Assembly: GCA_028768525.1 (NCBI GenBank)
Contig: CP054837.1
Coordinates: 5,638,001 to 5,702,000, forward strand
Source of the DNA: Desulfobacter sp.
GTDB lineage: Bacteria > Desulfobacterota > Desulfobacteria > Desulfobacterales > Desulfobacteraceae
DNA length: 64,000 nt
Direction of reading: 5' to 3'
Shown here in pieces: positions 54,703 through 63,456 of this stretch (position 1 is the stretch's first letter; each line of letters starts with the position of its first letter). The translations under genes were made by a program, and so were the position numbers. The notes under the pieces were generated by a model. The model was not told the origin of the DNA. It worked only from the letters and a program-made list of their open reading frames with translations, and searched no databases.

Positions 54703-55506
54703 ATGACGCATGTCGGAAAAACCCCACGGCAACACGCCCTGTCGCCCGACCATCCTCCGGGACTTCGCATCCGATTCTCCGAGGACCTTTTCTTTTTTAT
54801 CCGCCATAAGCACCGGACCCCGTGGCGGACGCCTGATATCCGGCGGCGGGCATCGGTAAAGGATATCATAGAGTCCTTGGGCGTTCCCCATACAGAGGTG
54901 GGGGAGATCCGGTTCAACGGAGGGGCCGTGGATTTTAACTTTATTCCTGGCCCCCCAGGCACACTTGAGGTCACCGGTATTGATCCGCCCTTTGAGGTGT
55001 TCCGGCCTTCATTGCTCCGGCCACGGCCTTTAAAACGGTTCCGGTTCATCGCCGACCTCAATGTGATGAAGCTGGGCCGGTATATGATTTTGCTGGGGTT
55101 TGATGTCTGTCTTGCACGGGCCATGGCCGACGGACAGATCGCTGAACAGGCGGACGCCCAGGGCCGTATCGTCCTGACCCGGGACACCCGGCTGCTTTTC
55201 CGGAAAAAAAACAGGTTTGCCCGGCGCATACGGGAGAACCTGCCCATGGCCCAGCTGCTGGAAACCCTCCATTTTTTCGGCCTGTCTCCCGCCCCCCATC
55301 GTTTTTTTACCCGATGCGTCCGGTGCAACCGGCCCCTGGCACCGGTCGGAAAAGCAAAGGTCTACCACCTTCTGGAGCCCAAAACCCAAAAATACTTCCA
55401 TGATTTCCTACGCTGCCCCGGTTGCGGGCAGGTTTTTTGGAAAGGATCCCACCACGACCGGATACTGGCCCGGTTCCGGGCCGCCGGTATTATAAATGGG
55501 GCTTGA
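54703..55506 (+). CDS. Mut7-C RNase-domain protein with ubiquitin-like N-terminus
   Basis: A 267-residue protein of the Mut7-C family. The N-terminal ~90 residues form a beta-grasp, ubiquitin-like domain (GLRIRFSEDL, then VKDIIESLGVPHTEVG). A PIN-like Mut7-C nuclease domain follows (RFIADLNVMKLGRYM, AQGRIVLTRD) with acidic residues, ending in a zinc ribbon with two CxxC pairs (CVRCN, CPGCG). It probably acts on RNA, with substrate unknown. The ATG at 54703 has AAAGGGA upstream; the frame is open to 54484. Confidence 0.85.
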   Translation: MTHVGKTPRQHALSPDHPPGLRIRFSEDLFFFIRHKHRTPWRTPDIRRRASVKDIIESLGVPHTEVGEIRFNGGAVDFNFIPGPPGTLEVTGIDPPFEVFRPSLLRPRPLKRFRFIADLNVMKLGRYMILLGFDVCLARAMADGQIAEQADAQGRIVLTRDTRLLFRKKNRFARRIRENLPMAQLLETLHFFGLSPAPHRFFTRCVRCNRPLAPVGKAKVYHLLEPKTQKYFHDFLRCPGCGQVFWKGSHHDRILARFRAAGIINGA

Positions 55507-55571
55507 TGTTGATTTTCAAAAGCCTGTTGTTATAATACCTGCTTAAGGTTTGTATGAAATTATGAGGAAAT

Positions 55572-56873
55572 ATGAAGATTATCACCACCCATAAAGGATC
55601 TGATTTTGATGCCCTGGCAAGTCTCGTGGGCGCCACCCTGGTTTACCCCGATGCCAAGCCGGTGCTGCCGGCTTCCATTAACGCCAACTTAAAAGCCTTT
55701 TTATCCATTCACAAGGACCTGTTCAACCTCTACGATCCAAAGGAGATCGACATCGACCGGGTTGAGACCCTCATTGTGGTGGATACCCATAGCTGGGAGC
55801 GGCTGGATCAGCGCCTGGCCCCCCTTGCCAAAGCGCAGGATCTGGAAATTATTATCTGGGACCACCATGTCAAAGGGGATATGGAAGGGGCCGAAACCCA
55901 TATCAGGGAAACCGGGGCCACCATCACCATGCTGGTCCAGGAGATGGAAAAACAGCGCAAACTGCTCACCCCCATCCAGGCCACCCTATTTCTCATGGGG
56001 CTCTACGAGGATACGGGCAACCTGTCTTTTCCCTCCACACTTGCGGAAGACGCCTATGCTGCGGGATTCCTGCTGGACCGCAAGGCAGACCTGAATATTT
56101 TATCCACCTTTTTAAAGCCCGCCTACGGCAAAAAACAGAAAGACATCCTTTTTGAAATGATCCAGCGGGCCGAACGCAGCGAGATCAACGGGTTCACCCT
56201 GAGCCTTTCGGAGATGGAAATCAGCGGCCGGGTCCAGAATCTGGCCATGGTGCTCCAGATGTACCGGGAGATCGTCAACGTGGATGTGGCCTTTGGCATT
56301 TTCAAGGATACGGAACGGGACAAGTGCATGATCATCGGCCGCAGCGGGGTGGATGAGGTGAATATCGGCTTTATGATGAGATCCATGGGCGGCGGGGGAC
56401 ACCCCGGTGCCGGATCGGCCCTGCTCAAGTCCGCCAATCCGGATACGGTGAAGGAGATGATCCTGGAACTGCTCAAGGGCAACCAATATACCTCGGTGAT
56501 GCTTTCTGACATCATGTCCTATCCCGTGGTCACCGTCGTGGACACCACTCCGGTGGAAGAGGTGGCCATGCTGCTCAGGGACATCGGCTGCACCGGGATG
56601 CCCGTGGTGGATGCCGAGGACAATCTGGTGGGGGTGATTTCCAGGCGGGACTTTAAAAAGGTGCGCAAAAGCAAGCAGATGCTGGCTCCGGTAAAGTCCA
56701 TCATGAGCCGGAATCTGATCACCATTTCCCATGACAAGAGCGCCATTGAAGCGGCACGGCTCATGATAAAGCACGATATCGGAAGGCTTCCGGTGATGGA
56801 GGGCGGAAAGATTATCGGCATCATTACCCGGTCCGATGCCATGCTCTACTTTTACGACCTTCTGCCGGATTAG
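55572..56873 (+). CDS. DHH-DHHA1-CBS protein
   Basis: A 433-residue protein: DHH phosphoesterase domain (motif I SDFDALAS, VVDTHS, WDHHVKGD), DHHA1 domain with the GGGGHPGAGSA loop (about 275-285), then two CBS repeats (about 310-430). In related bacteria this block forms the N-terminal half of an A-adding tRNA nucleotidyltransferase. Here the protein stops after the CBS pair, and no nucleotidyltransferase follows. It may be a nucleotide phosphatase regulated by adenine nucleotides. The stop is followed by a terminator, so this does not look like a recent truncation. Confidence 0.88.
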   Translation: MKIITTHKGSDFDALASLVGATLVYPDAKPVLPASINANLKAFLSIHKDLFNLYDPKEIDIDRVETLIVVDTHSWERLDQRLAPLAKAQDLEIIIWDHHVKGDMEGAETHIRETGATITMLVQEMEKQRKLLTPIQATLFLMGLYEDTGNLSFPSTLAEDAYAAGFLLDRKADLNILSTFLKPAYGKKQKDILFEMIQRAERSEINGFTLSLSEMEISGRVQNLAMVLQMYREIVNVDVAFGIFKDTERDKCMIIGRSGVDEVNIGFMMRSMGGGGHPGAGSALLKSANPDTVKEMILELLKGNQYTSVMLSDIMSYPVVTVVDTTPVEEVAMLLRDIGCTGMPVVDAEDNLVGVISRRDFKKVRKSKQMLAPVKSIMSRNLITISHDKSAIEAARLMIKHDIGRLPVMEGGKIIGIITRSDAMLYFYDLLPD

Positions 56874-56887
56874 GGCGGGGCTTTTTA

Positions 56888-56932
56888 ATCAAATTCCCGG
56901 TTATTATCCCGGATATCCTCCGGGAATTTGAT
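56888..56932. terminator. Bidirectional terminator
   Basis: ATCAAATTCCCGG and CCGGGAATTTGAT, an exact 13-bp stem, between the convergent DHH-CBS and solute-binding protein genes. Confidence 0.75.
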
Positions 56933-56934
56933 TG

Positions 56935-57684
56935 TCAGTATGAGTTCATGATTTTTTGATAAACACCATTTGTTTGTATTTTTATCATCCCCTCGTCAAA
57001 TTTATCGGCAAAATATTGCCCTTTTGGATGCGCCCTTGAGAAGGCAAGATAAATCGGCGTCGATTCATTGATAAAAGCAAACCGTATTTTGGTATCCAAG
57101 GCCAGTTGTTTTATCAGGATGTCTGCCGTTTTTGAGTAAATGATGGTACCGTCGATTCTCCCAAGAGCCAGTTTTTTTAAATTGGAGATTTCAGAATTGC
57201 TCACCTCTTCAATGATGAGCCCCTCTCCCACGGAGTCGAGGTAATGGTTTCCATAACCGTAGCCGCGCACCACACCAATTTTTTCACCATGTGTGAGCTG
57301 GTCCCGGTTTCTTGCAATTAACGGGTTGTTTATATTTTCATAATATGCCGAGACGGCGTTAAAAAGCGGTTTTTTCCCCAGGATATACCTGCTGACACTT
57401 GTTTTATCAAGCGGGACATTGAATCCACCGATATACCGCCCGATTTCAAGATAAAGAAGAACTCTGGCATAGGGGATTACATCATACTTGACCCGGATTC
57501 CAATACTTTCGTAGGCCGCCCTGATAATTTCATTGGCCAGCCCCGTACCATCTTGTCTGGCATAGGGGATCCAGTCATCTTCGGCTGCAATCGTAATGGA
57601 TTCCGCATAAATAGGGTGTGTCCCAGTACAGCAGACAATGAAAGCGATAAGAATAATTTGATTTAGATATTTCATAATTATCAT
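56935..57684 (-). CDS. Periplasmic amino-acid-type solute-binding protein
   Basis: A 249-residue SBP_bac_3-like protein with a signal peptide (about 1-27, ending YA) and the typical start of the mature domain, ITIAAEDDWIPYARQDGTGLANEII. There is no adjacent ABC permease or ATPase, so it may be an orphan receptor or a sensor-like binding protein. Its base composition is much more AT-rich than its neighbours, which suggests transfer. An ATG at 57675 is an equally plausible start. Confidence 0.85.
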   Translation of the reverse strand: MIIMKYLNQIILIAFIVCCTGTHPIYAESITIAAEDDWIPYARQDGTGLANEIIRAAYESIGIRVKYDVIPYARVLLYLEIGRYIGGFNVPLDKTSVSRYILGKKPLFNAVSAYYENINNPLIARNRDQLTHGEKIGVVRGYGYGNHYLDSVGEGLIIEEVSNSEISNLKKLALGRIDGTIIYSKTADILIKQLALDTKIRFAFINESTPIYLAFSRAHPKGQYFADKFDEGMIKIQTNGVYQKIMNSY

Positions 57685-57951
57685 ATCTTTCGTGGCCGGA
57701 TTAACTAAAATGACAGGATCGTTATCAAATCTACAAGAGAAAAGCGGGATGCACGGTGTTTAATTATAGTATCAATCGCTTGGTTGAATTGCAACAAAAT
57801 TGCCGACGCAGCAGGGGATATACAATCAAAAGAAAGGCGGGGATTTTGGATGCCGAAAATTGGAATCGAAAAAGATTCAGGATGCCCCGAACCGGTTTCC
57901 CCTGGATGGAAATGCTTTCAATAACCGTGGGCACCCTGAGTTCTAAGTTCC

Positions 57952-57981
57952 GGCTGCCCCCCGTATATGAGGGGGGCAGCC
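57952..57981 (-). terminator. Strong hairpin after the TPR gene
   Basis: GGCTGCCCCCC/GGGGGGCAGCC, an 11-bp stem with an 8-nt loop, just beyond the stop of the leftward TPR gene. No T-tract follows. The rest of the 300-bp gap up to 57685 holds no gene. Confidence 0.55.
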
Positions 57982-57987
57982 ATGTCT

Positions 57988-58545
57988 TTATTTGTAGGAG
58001 GCAACCACCTCTTTAAGGCTTTTGCCGCCCCCTACCATGAAAAAGGGATTGATTTCCAGCAGGCCTTCCCAGGCCGCCACCGCCCCCCTGGTATCATTGA
58101 GGTCGTTGATCAGGACAATGCCCTTGTTCATGCGGGCGGTCTCATGTTTGGGGTCCGCAGCAATGGCCCGGTTAAAGGCGTCCACCGCTTTTTGGGGCTG
58201 GCCGCTGCGCCGGTACATCACCCCCATGTCTGTGAGGGCGTTGGCGTTAAGGGGATCCAGCGCCAGCCCCCTGGCATAGGCGTCAATGGATGCCTGGTAT
58301 TGGTCGGAATCAAAATAGGCGTTACCCAGTTCGATCCAGGCGGCAGGGGTGTCCGGTGCTTTTTTTACCGCCGCTTCCAGGGCGGTGATCCGGTTGTCCA
58401 TCTGCGAGGGCACGGGCTGCCCGGCAGGGGAAGGACTGCTGCCCAGCTGAAATGAACTGAGGGCGGCGCCGCCGATGAAGCTGGCGACTGCGATGGTGAT
58501 GATGATAAATACCATGGAATGGCGTGAAAATTGTTTTTTATTCAT
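57988..58545 (-). CDS. Membrane-anchored TPR protein
   Basis: A 185-residue protein with one N-terminal membrane helix (about 11-32), a Ser/Pro-rich linker and three TPR repeats (about 55-165), e.g. AWIELGNAYFDSDQYQASID. It faces the periplasm and probably scaffolds partner proteins. A GGAGTCACC ribosome-binding site precedes the ATG. It lies ~100 bp downstream of the Cys-rich gene that follows oleC and could belong to that transcript. Confidence 0.82.
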   Translation of the reverse strand: MNKKQFSRHSMVFIIITIAVASFIGGAALSSFQLGSSPSPAGQPVPSQMDNRITALEAAVKKAPDTPAAWIELGNAYFDSDQYQASIDAYARGLALDPLNANALTDMGVMYRRSGQPQKAVDAFNRAIAADPKHETARMNKGIVLINDLNDTRGAVAAWEGLLEINPFFMVGGGKSLKEVVASYK

Positions 58546-58649
58546 GGTGACTCCGTTTGTCGTGTATGGGTGATACAGGTATCCCCTGGCCGTTTAAAAG
58601 GCTGGAGATCAATTAAAAAATGACAAAAGATGGGATAGCGGAGTCCGGG

Positions 58650-59087
58650 TTAACACAAGAATGACTGGTTTAGTAAAAATATGGGGATGGCCAAAAGGCT
58701 TCGGGGCCTGGCCGCCATTGACAGGTAACGCTGGGGGAGATCCGGCTGCGGACAGCTTGCCGCCGGAATAAGTGCAAAAAGGTTGGCCCGCACCTGATCC
58801 GTCGGGGTGCCGGCAGTCTGTACGGGGAGGGCGCAGGTATTTTCCTCACAGCAATGCTGTCCGGCATGGCGGCCCGGGGCGGTGTGCAATGCGGGTGCTC
58901 CGGTTCCGCCAGGGGAGGCCTGCAGGCAGCAGGATGTGGATAACCCGTGGGCTGCCGTCAGGGGGCAGATCCCGCCGGCACAAAACAGGCTGCCCAGGCA
59001 CAGCCATTGAAGCATCAGAACCGCGGCCAGCAGCTTGACGGGACCGTGGGAAAATCTGTTTATTGTGCGCCCGGTGGTCATCGTCAT
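58650..59087 (-). CDS. Cys-rich membrane or secreted protein coupled to oleC
   Basis: A 145-residue product that I do not recognise. It has an N-terminal hydrophobic segment (about 16-36), several cysteines in pairs (CC near 53 and 79), His residues in the middle (HTAPGRHAGQHCCEENTC) and a hydrophobic C-terminus. The composition could suit metal binding. The start codon overlaps the oleC stop (TAATG), which argues for a real, translationally coupled gene. The GC-rich sequence means a chance open frame is still possible. Confidence 0.55.
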   Translation of the reverse strand: MTMTTGRTINRFSHGPVKLLAAVLMLQWLCLGSLFCAGGICPLTAAHGLSTSCCLQASPGGTGAPALHTAPGRHAGQHCCEENTCALPVQTAGTPTDQVRANLFALIPAASCPQPDLPQRYLSMAARPRSLLAIPIFLLNQSFLC

Positions 59088-60739
59088 TACATCTTTAACA
59101 GGGATTTGGCCTTAACCGACAGTTTTTCCCGGAAAATCTTGGAGTTGTGCCGGATATCCACGGGGAAATCAGGTTCGATGAAAATATGCTCAATTCCCTG
59201 GGTGAGGGGATTGGATTTGGCCAGTTCCCGAAGTTCCCGGATAAAGGCTTTGGTATCCCTGATTTTTTCAGCAGGCTCAATGAACACCACCGGAATCTGG
59301 CTGATTCTGGGGCCGACCCCTGCCAGTGCACTGCGGAATACCCTGGGGTGGTTGTTGAAAATGGCTTCCACCGGGATGGTGTACAGGGCATCCTTGCCCG
59401 TTTCGACCCTATGGGCTTTCCTGCCGCAGAACCAGATTCTTCCCTTGGAATCCCTCCATGCCAGGTCGCCCATGCGGTGCCAGAATTTACCGTCGGGGTC
59501 GGGGATCTTGGCCAGGAGGTCGGCTTCCCGGTTGTTGAAATAATGGGCCGTGGCCAGTTCTGTCTTGACAATGATCTCACCAACCTGGTTTTCCGGCACT
59601 TCCAGGGACTCCCGGAACTGGGTGATGGGATCGTCGCTGATTTTGATGATTTTGATGGCGGTGTCGCAGATGGGCCGGCCTACGCACATGCCGAAACCCT
59701 GTTCCGACAGCTTTTTGGTTTCCGACAGGATTTCATGGGAGCCGATGGAGATGATGGGCACGGCCTCTGTGGCCCCGTAGGGGGTGTGGATTTGGGTGTT
59801 TTCCGAAAGCATGGTGGAAAACTGCTCGATGTTGGCCGGGCTCACCGGGGCACCCGCCGAAACCACCCGCCTCAGGGAGGGCAGCTTCACCCCGTGTTCC
59901 TTTCCGTAGCTGCCCACCCGGTTGAGCAGGGCAGGGGAGGCGAACATATTGGTGACCCCCTGGTTTTCAATGGCCTCGATGATTTTGGTGGGGTCCACAC
60001 AGGCCGGTTTGGTCGGATCCATATCCGGAATCACGGCGGTCATGCCCAGGGCCGGATCAAAGAGGGCAAAGAGCGGGAAGGTGGGCAGGTCCACCTCATC
60101 GGGGCCGACCTGGAAATGGGCCTGGATCTGGCGGATCTGGGCCTCAAAATTGCCGTGGGTGTAGACCACCCCCTTGGCCGGGCCCGTGGAACCGGTGGTA
60201 AATGCAATGGCTGCGGTTTCGTCCCAGGTGGTCTGGGCACGGTGGAAGGGCTCGTCCCGGCCGGCAGCCAGGAGCTGGTCCAGGGTGTATCCGCCCCAGA
60301 ACCACCGTTTGCCCACGGTGATCCAGTGTTTTACGGTCTTAAAATATCCGGGGCGCAGGGTTCTGAGCACATGGGCCTTTTCTATGCCGATAAAGGCCTT
60401 GGGACGGCTCTGCTGAAGGCATTGCAGCATCCGGTCCAGGCCCATGCCCGGATCCACGGCAACGGGCACGGCCCCTACCTTGAACATGGCAAATACGGTG
60501 AGAAAAAATTCCATGCCCGGGTTGACCATCAAAATGGTGCGCATGCCCCGGGAAATCCCCATGCTTTCCAGGCCGTAGGCCAGGGCATCGGACTGTTTAT
60601 CCAGCTGGGCAAAGGTCAGGTGGCTGTACATGACCCTGCCGGCCCTGTCCCGGCCGGCGGGATAGACCACGGCCCGCTTATAGGGGTATTTTTCGGCGGA
60701 GGCTGTCAGCCCCAGTGAAATATTGCTGTAACGTGTCAT
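59087..60739 (-). CDS. oleC: OleC: beta-lactone synthetase (AMP-dependent ligase family)
   Basis: A 550-residue member of the acyl-CoA synthetase superfamily with the AMP-binding P-loop FTTGSTGPAKGVVYTHG (about 181-197), the PYGATEA motif and the adenylate-binding GDLAWRDSKGR. The segment FDPALGMTAVIPDMDPTKPA is typical of OleC, which in olefin synthesis turns a 2-alkyl-3-hydroxyacid into a beta-lactone. oleA and oleB lie upstream in the same operon, supporting OleC over a generic CoA ligase. It overlaps the gene at 60736 by four bases. Confidence 0.92.
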   Translation of the reverse strand: MTRYSNISLGLTASAEKYPYKRAVVYPAGRDRAGRVMYSHLTFAQLDKQSDALAYGLESMGISRGMRTILMVNPGMEFFLTVFAMFKVGAVPVAVDPGMGLDRMLQCLQQSRPKAFIGIEKAHVLRTLRPGYFKTVKHWITVGKRWFWGGYTLDQLLAAGRDEPFHRAQTTWDETAAIAFTTGSTGPAKGVVYTHGNFEAQIRQIQAHFQVGPDEVDLPTFPLFALFDPALGMTAVIPDMDPTKPACVDPTKIIEAIENQGVTNMFASPALLNRVGSYGKEHGVKLPSLRRVVSAGAPVSPANIEQFSTMLSENTQIHTPYGATEAVPIISIGSHEILSETKKLSEQGFGMCVGRPICDTAIKIIKISDDPITQFRESLEVPENQVGEIIVKTELATAHYFNNREADLLAKIPDPDGKFWHRMGDLAWRDSKGRIWFCGRKAHRVETGKDALYTIPVEAIFNNHPRVFRSALAGVGPRISQIPVVFIEPAEKIRDTKAFIRELRELAKSNPLTQGIEHIFIEPDFPVDIRHNSKIFREKLSVKAKSLLKM

Positions 60740-61434
60740 TGGAAGATCTTTTTAATTTTGTAAATGGTGCCGCCGACCCATCCTTCCGGGGGCTTGGGGG
60801 CATTTTCTTTGAGTACGGCAGTCAATTCCTGCGCTGTCTTCAGGGCATCCCGGGCCGAGTCGGCCAGTTCTTCTGATTTGGCCTTAATCTGCTCCCGGCC
60901 TCTGGCCTGATTGACCTGGTAAAGGACATAGGCCTCTTTTACCGGCTTTTCAAGCTTGGTAAAGGCTTTAGATAGCGTATTTTTACCTTTTACCCAAACT
61001 TTTTTTTGGCCCTCGGCAATTTTCTTCTGGTCGGGATACTTGGCCGCCACCGCCTCAATGCGCTTTATTTCGGCTTCAAATAGATCCATCTCCGAATTGT
61101 ATACCGCCATGGCATCGTAAAGGTCGGGGAAATGCTGAAAGGAAAAGGCCATCATTTCTTCGGGCAGCTGAACATGTGCCATGGGCACCGGCCTGTAGAT
61201 CCGGGTGCCCGGGGGCGGGGCGGCAAAATATTTTGCATAGACAAAATATCCGGCACCGCCGAAGGCCGCCAGCACCAGAACGATGAAAATCCATTTTTTT
61301 ATCCCCCCGCCTTTTTTTTTCTTTTTGGGGGCGGGCGTGGAGGCGGCCTCCTTGCCGTCGGTCTTTTCGGGAGCAGCAGCCTCCCCGGATGGTTCAGGAT
61401 CGGTCTTTTTTTTCTTTTTCAGAAATCCGAGCAT
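60736..61434 (-). CDS. Single-pass membrane protein of unknown function in the ole operon
   Basis: A 232-residue protein that I cannot assign. It has a Lys/Pro/Ala-rich cytoplasmic tail (1-44), one membrane helix (about 46-66, KKWIFIVLVLAAFGGAGYF) and a periplasmic, mostly helical domain rich in Lys, Glu and Ala with coiled-coil potential (about 110-220). It sits between oleB and oleC, and its stop overlaps the oleC start, so it is part of the olefin operon. It may tether or organise the Ole complex at the membrane; that is inference. Confidence 0.75.
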   Translation of the reverse strand: MLGFLKKKKKTDPEPSGEAAAPEKTDGKEAASTPAPKKKKKGGGIKKWIFIVLVLAAFGGAGYFVYAKYFAAPPPGTRIYRPVPMAHVQLPEEMMAFSFQHFPDLYDAMAVYNSEMDLFEAEIKRIEAVAAKYPDQKKIAEGQKKVWVKGKNTLSKAFTKLEKPVKEAYVLYQVNQARGREQIKAKSEELADSARDALKTAQELTAVLKENAPKPPEGWVGGTIYKIKKIFQ

Positions 61435-61470
61435 GGGCAGATCCTAACATATCCCTGTGCGTCTTTGTCC

Positions 61471-62391
61471 TTACTTAAGTGACAGGAAGGATTGAATAAG
61501 CGCCAGGGTCTCACGGGGTTTGTCTTCAAACAGATAGTGTCCGGCATCCTCAAATACATGGGCCCGGGCTTCGGGAAACCTGCGCCTGAATTCATTGAGA
61601 AAGTGGACGTCAAATACAAAATCCCGGGTGCCCCAGAGAAATAGAAGTTGTCTGGGATCCAGCCGGTGGAGGTTTTTACCCACCCGGTCCACGATGCCGT
61701 AACTTTTGTCTTTACAGGTTATCGGTATGTCCTGGACAAATTTTAAGGTGGCAATGCGGTTCTTCCAGGAATTGTAGGGGGCGGTGAGCCCCTTTTTGAC
61801 CTGGGGGGAAAGGGGGGTCTGTGATCCCATTCCCCAGGCCGCGCCCCTGGAAAAGGAGTTTCCCCCCAGCACTGCGGGGACGGCAAACCATTTCAGGTAT
61901 TTGATCAGCCCCAGGCGTATGGGAAACTGTTTGGACCGGGGCAGAAGAAAGCCCGAGGTGTTGGTGATGATAATTTTATCAATGCGGTCCAGGTGGTCCA
62001 GGGCCCAGGCCAGACCGATCATCCCCCCCCAGTCGTGGACAATCAGGGATATTTTGCCCTCTGGGCAGATCCGGTCCACCAGACGGGTCAGGTCGGCCAC
62101 CCGGCTGGCCAGGGTATAATCGTATTCATGGGCGCCGGGCTTGTCGGAAAATCCGCAGCCGATGTGGTCGGGGACAATGGCCCGGTGGGTGTTGGACAGG
62201 GCGGTGACCAGGTTCCTAAAGTAAAAGGACCAGGTGGGGTTGCCGTGGACCATGAGCACGGGGCTGCCTTCCCCCTCATCCAGGTAATGGAGCTTGTGCC
62301 CGTCGATGTCCAGATATTTTCCCTCAAAGGGATAGAGATCCTCAAATCCCCGGGTGGATGTCCGTTTATTGTTGATGATCCGGCTTACCAT
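61471..62391 (-). CDS. oleB: OleB: beta-lactone decarboxylase (alpha/beta hydrolase)
   Basis: A 306-residue alpha/beta hydrolase of the haloalkane-dehalogenase-like class. The nucleophile is Asp120 in the VHDWGG elbow; the catalytic His is in DAGHYLFED near the C-terminus; the oxyanion region is HGNPTWSFYFRN. OleB decarboxylates the beta-lactone made by OleC to a cis-olefin. It overlaps oleA by seven bases, which fixes its pathway; on sequence alone a dehalogenase would also be possible. Confidence 0.9.
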   Translation of the reverse strand: MVSRIINNKRTSTRGFEDLYPFEGKYLDIDGHKLHYLDEGEGSPVLMVHGNPTWSFYFRNLVTALSNTHRAIVPDHIGCGFSDKPGAHEYDYTLASRVADLTRLVDRICPEGKISLIVHDWGGMIGLAWALDHLDRIDKIIITNTSGFLLPRSKQFPIRLGLIKYLKWFAVPAVLGGNSFSRGAAWGMGSQTPLSPQVKKGLTAPYNSWKNRIATLKFVQDIPITCKDKSYGIVDRVGKNLHRLDPRQLLFLWGTRDFVFDVHFLNEFRRRFPEARAHVFEDAGHYLFEDKPRETLALIQSFLSLK

Positions 62392-63437
62392 TCCACCCCC
62401 ATGAAATAGCAGTTGAGGCCGGAGCCCACCCCGAGGAAGGCCACAAGGTCTCCGGGATCCATGAATCCCCGTTCGTCGGCTATGGCCGCGGTAATGGGAA
62501 GGGCCACAGAACCGGTGTTGCCCAGGAAGGGAAAGGTGGTGAAATCCTTTTGCCGGTCCAGCCCCATGGTGGAGTAGAACCGCTGGTGGTGCCCTTCCCC
62601 CACCTGGTGGGCGATGAACTTATCCGGTTTGTCCGCCGGGATATCCAGTTCCTTTCTGAACATCGCATAGGTGGCCACGGCCAGTTCCGTGCCGTTGTCC
62701 AGCACCTCCTGGGCGTGGGTCCGCATGACCACCTTGGCGTCGGTGGGCATGCCGCTGGCTTCAAATCCCCAGTGGCACAGCCCGAAGTGCTGGATGCTGT
62801 TTCGCAGCACCCCGCCCAGGACCCGGTGCCGCCGGGTGTCTGGCCGGCCAAGGCTTCCGTCGGTGAGCAGGATGGCGGCGGCGCCGGAACCGCCGGTCAT
62901 GGTGGCAATGGTCTCCTTGTAGAAATCGATATTTTTGCGGGTGTTGATCTCTTCAATGGTGGCGTCCACGATCTGCCGGGCCGTTTCACAGGAGACAACC
63001 AGGCCGGCCCGTATATTGCCCAGCTGGATTTCGTTGGCCACCTGTACCATGCCGGTGACCATGCCCAGGCAGGCGGATTTTACGTCATAGACCATGGCCG
63101 TGGGGCCGACCCCAAGTTCGCTGGCCACGGCACAGGCCGTTGCCGGTTCAAATCCGTCCTGGCCCACCCCGCAGAAAACCACCGCTCCCACATCCTCCGG
63201 AAGGATATCGGCTTCTTCCAGTGCCCTGCGGCCGGCCACGGCCGCATGTTCGGCCAGGGTATGGTCTTCGTTCCAGTACCGCCTCTCCTTTATGCCGGTG
63301 AGCATTTCAAGCTGCCCCGGGGCAAAGCCCATAGCGTTGTAAAAGGGGGCCAGCTTTTCTTCAATATCCTGGCTGGTGACAATGTGGGGCGCCAGCTCGT
63401 ATCCGAACGATTCGATAAATACCTTGGTGTACTTCAT
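62385..63437 (-). CDS. oleA: OleA: thiolase-fold acyl-CoA condensing enzyme
   Basis: A 350-residue FabH/thiolase-fold enzyme. The catalytic triad is C123 in KSACLGMV, H277 in IAHQVGEG and N307 in LGNTGSVALP. OleA joins two fatty acyl chains head to head to a 2-alkyl-3-ketoacid, the first step of olefin synthesis. Next-door oleB and oleC make this assignment firmer than FabH. It lies 19 bp downstream of the dehydratase-containing gene. OleD, the reductase, is not in this window. Confidence 0.9.
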   Translation of the reverse strand: MKYTKVFIESFGYELAPHIVTSQDIEEKLAPFYNAMGFAPGQLEMLTGIKERRYWNEDHTLAEHAAVAGRRALEEADILPEDVGAVVFCGVGQDGFEPATACAVASELGVGPTAMVYDVKSACLGMVTGMVQVANEIQLGNIRAGLVVSCETARQIVDATIEEINTRKNIDFYKETIATMTGGSGAAAILLTDGSLGRPDTRRHRVLGGVLRNSIQHFGLCHWGFEASGMPTDAKVVMRTHAQEVLDNGTELAVATYAMFRKELDIPADKPDKFIAHQVGEGHHQRFYSTMGLDRQKDFTTFPFLGNTGSVALPITAAIADERGFMDPGDLVAFLGVGSGLNCYFMGVEW

Positions 63438-63456
63438 TGGTCCCTATTCAATGATC

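Noticed and set aside
59147..60718. A 523-codon open frame antisense to oleC
   Set aside because: Gly/His/Phe-rich shadow translation without domains, while oleC has intact family motifs.
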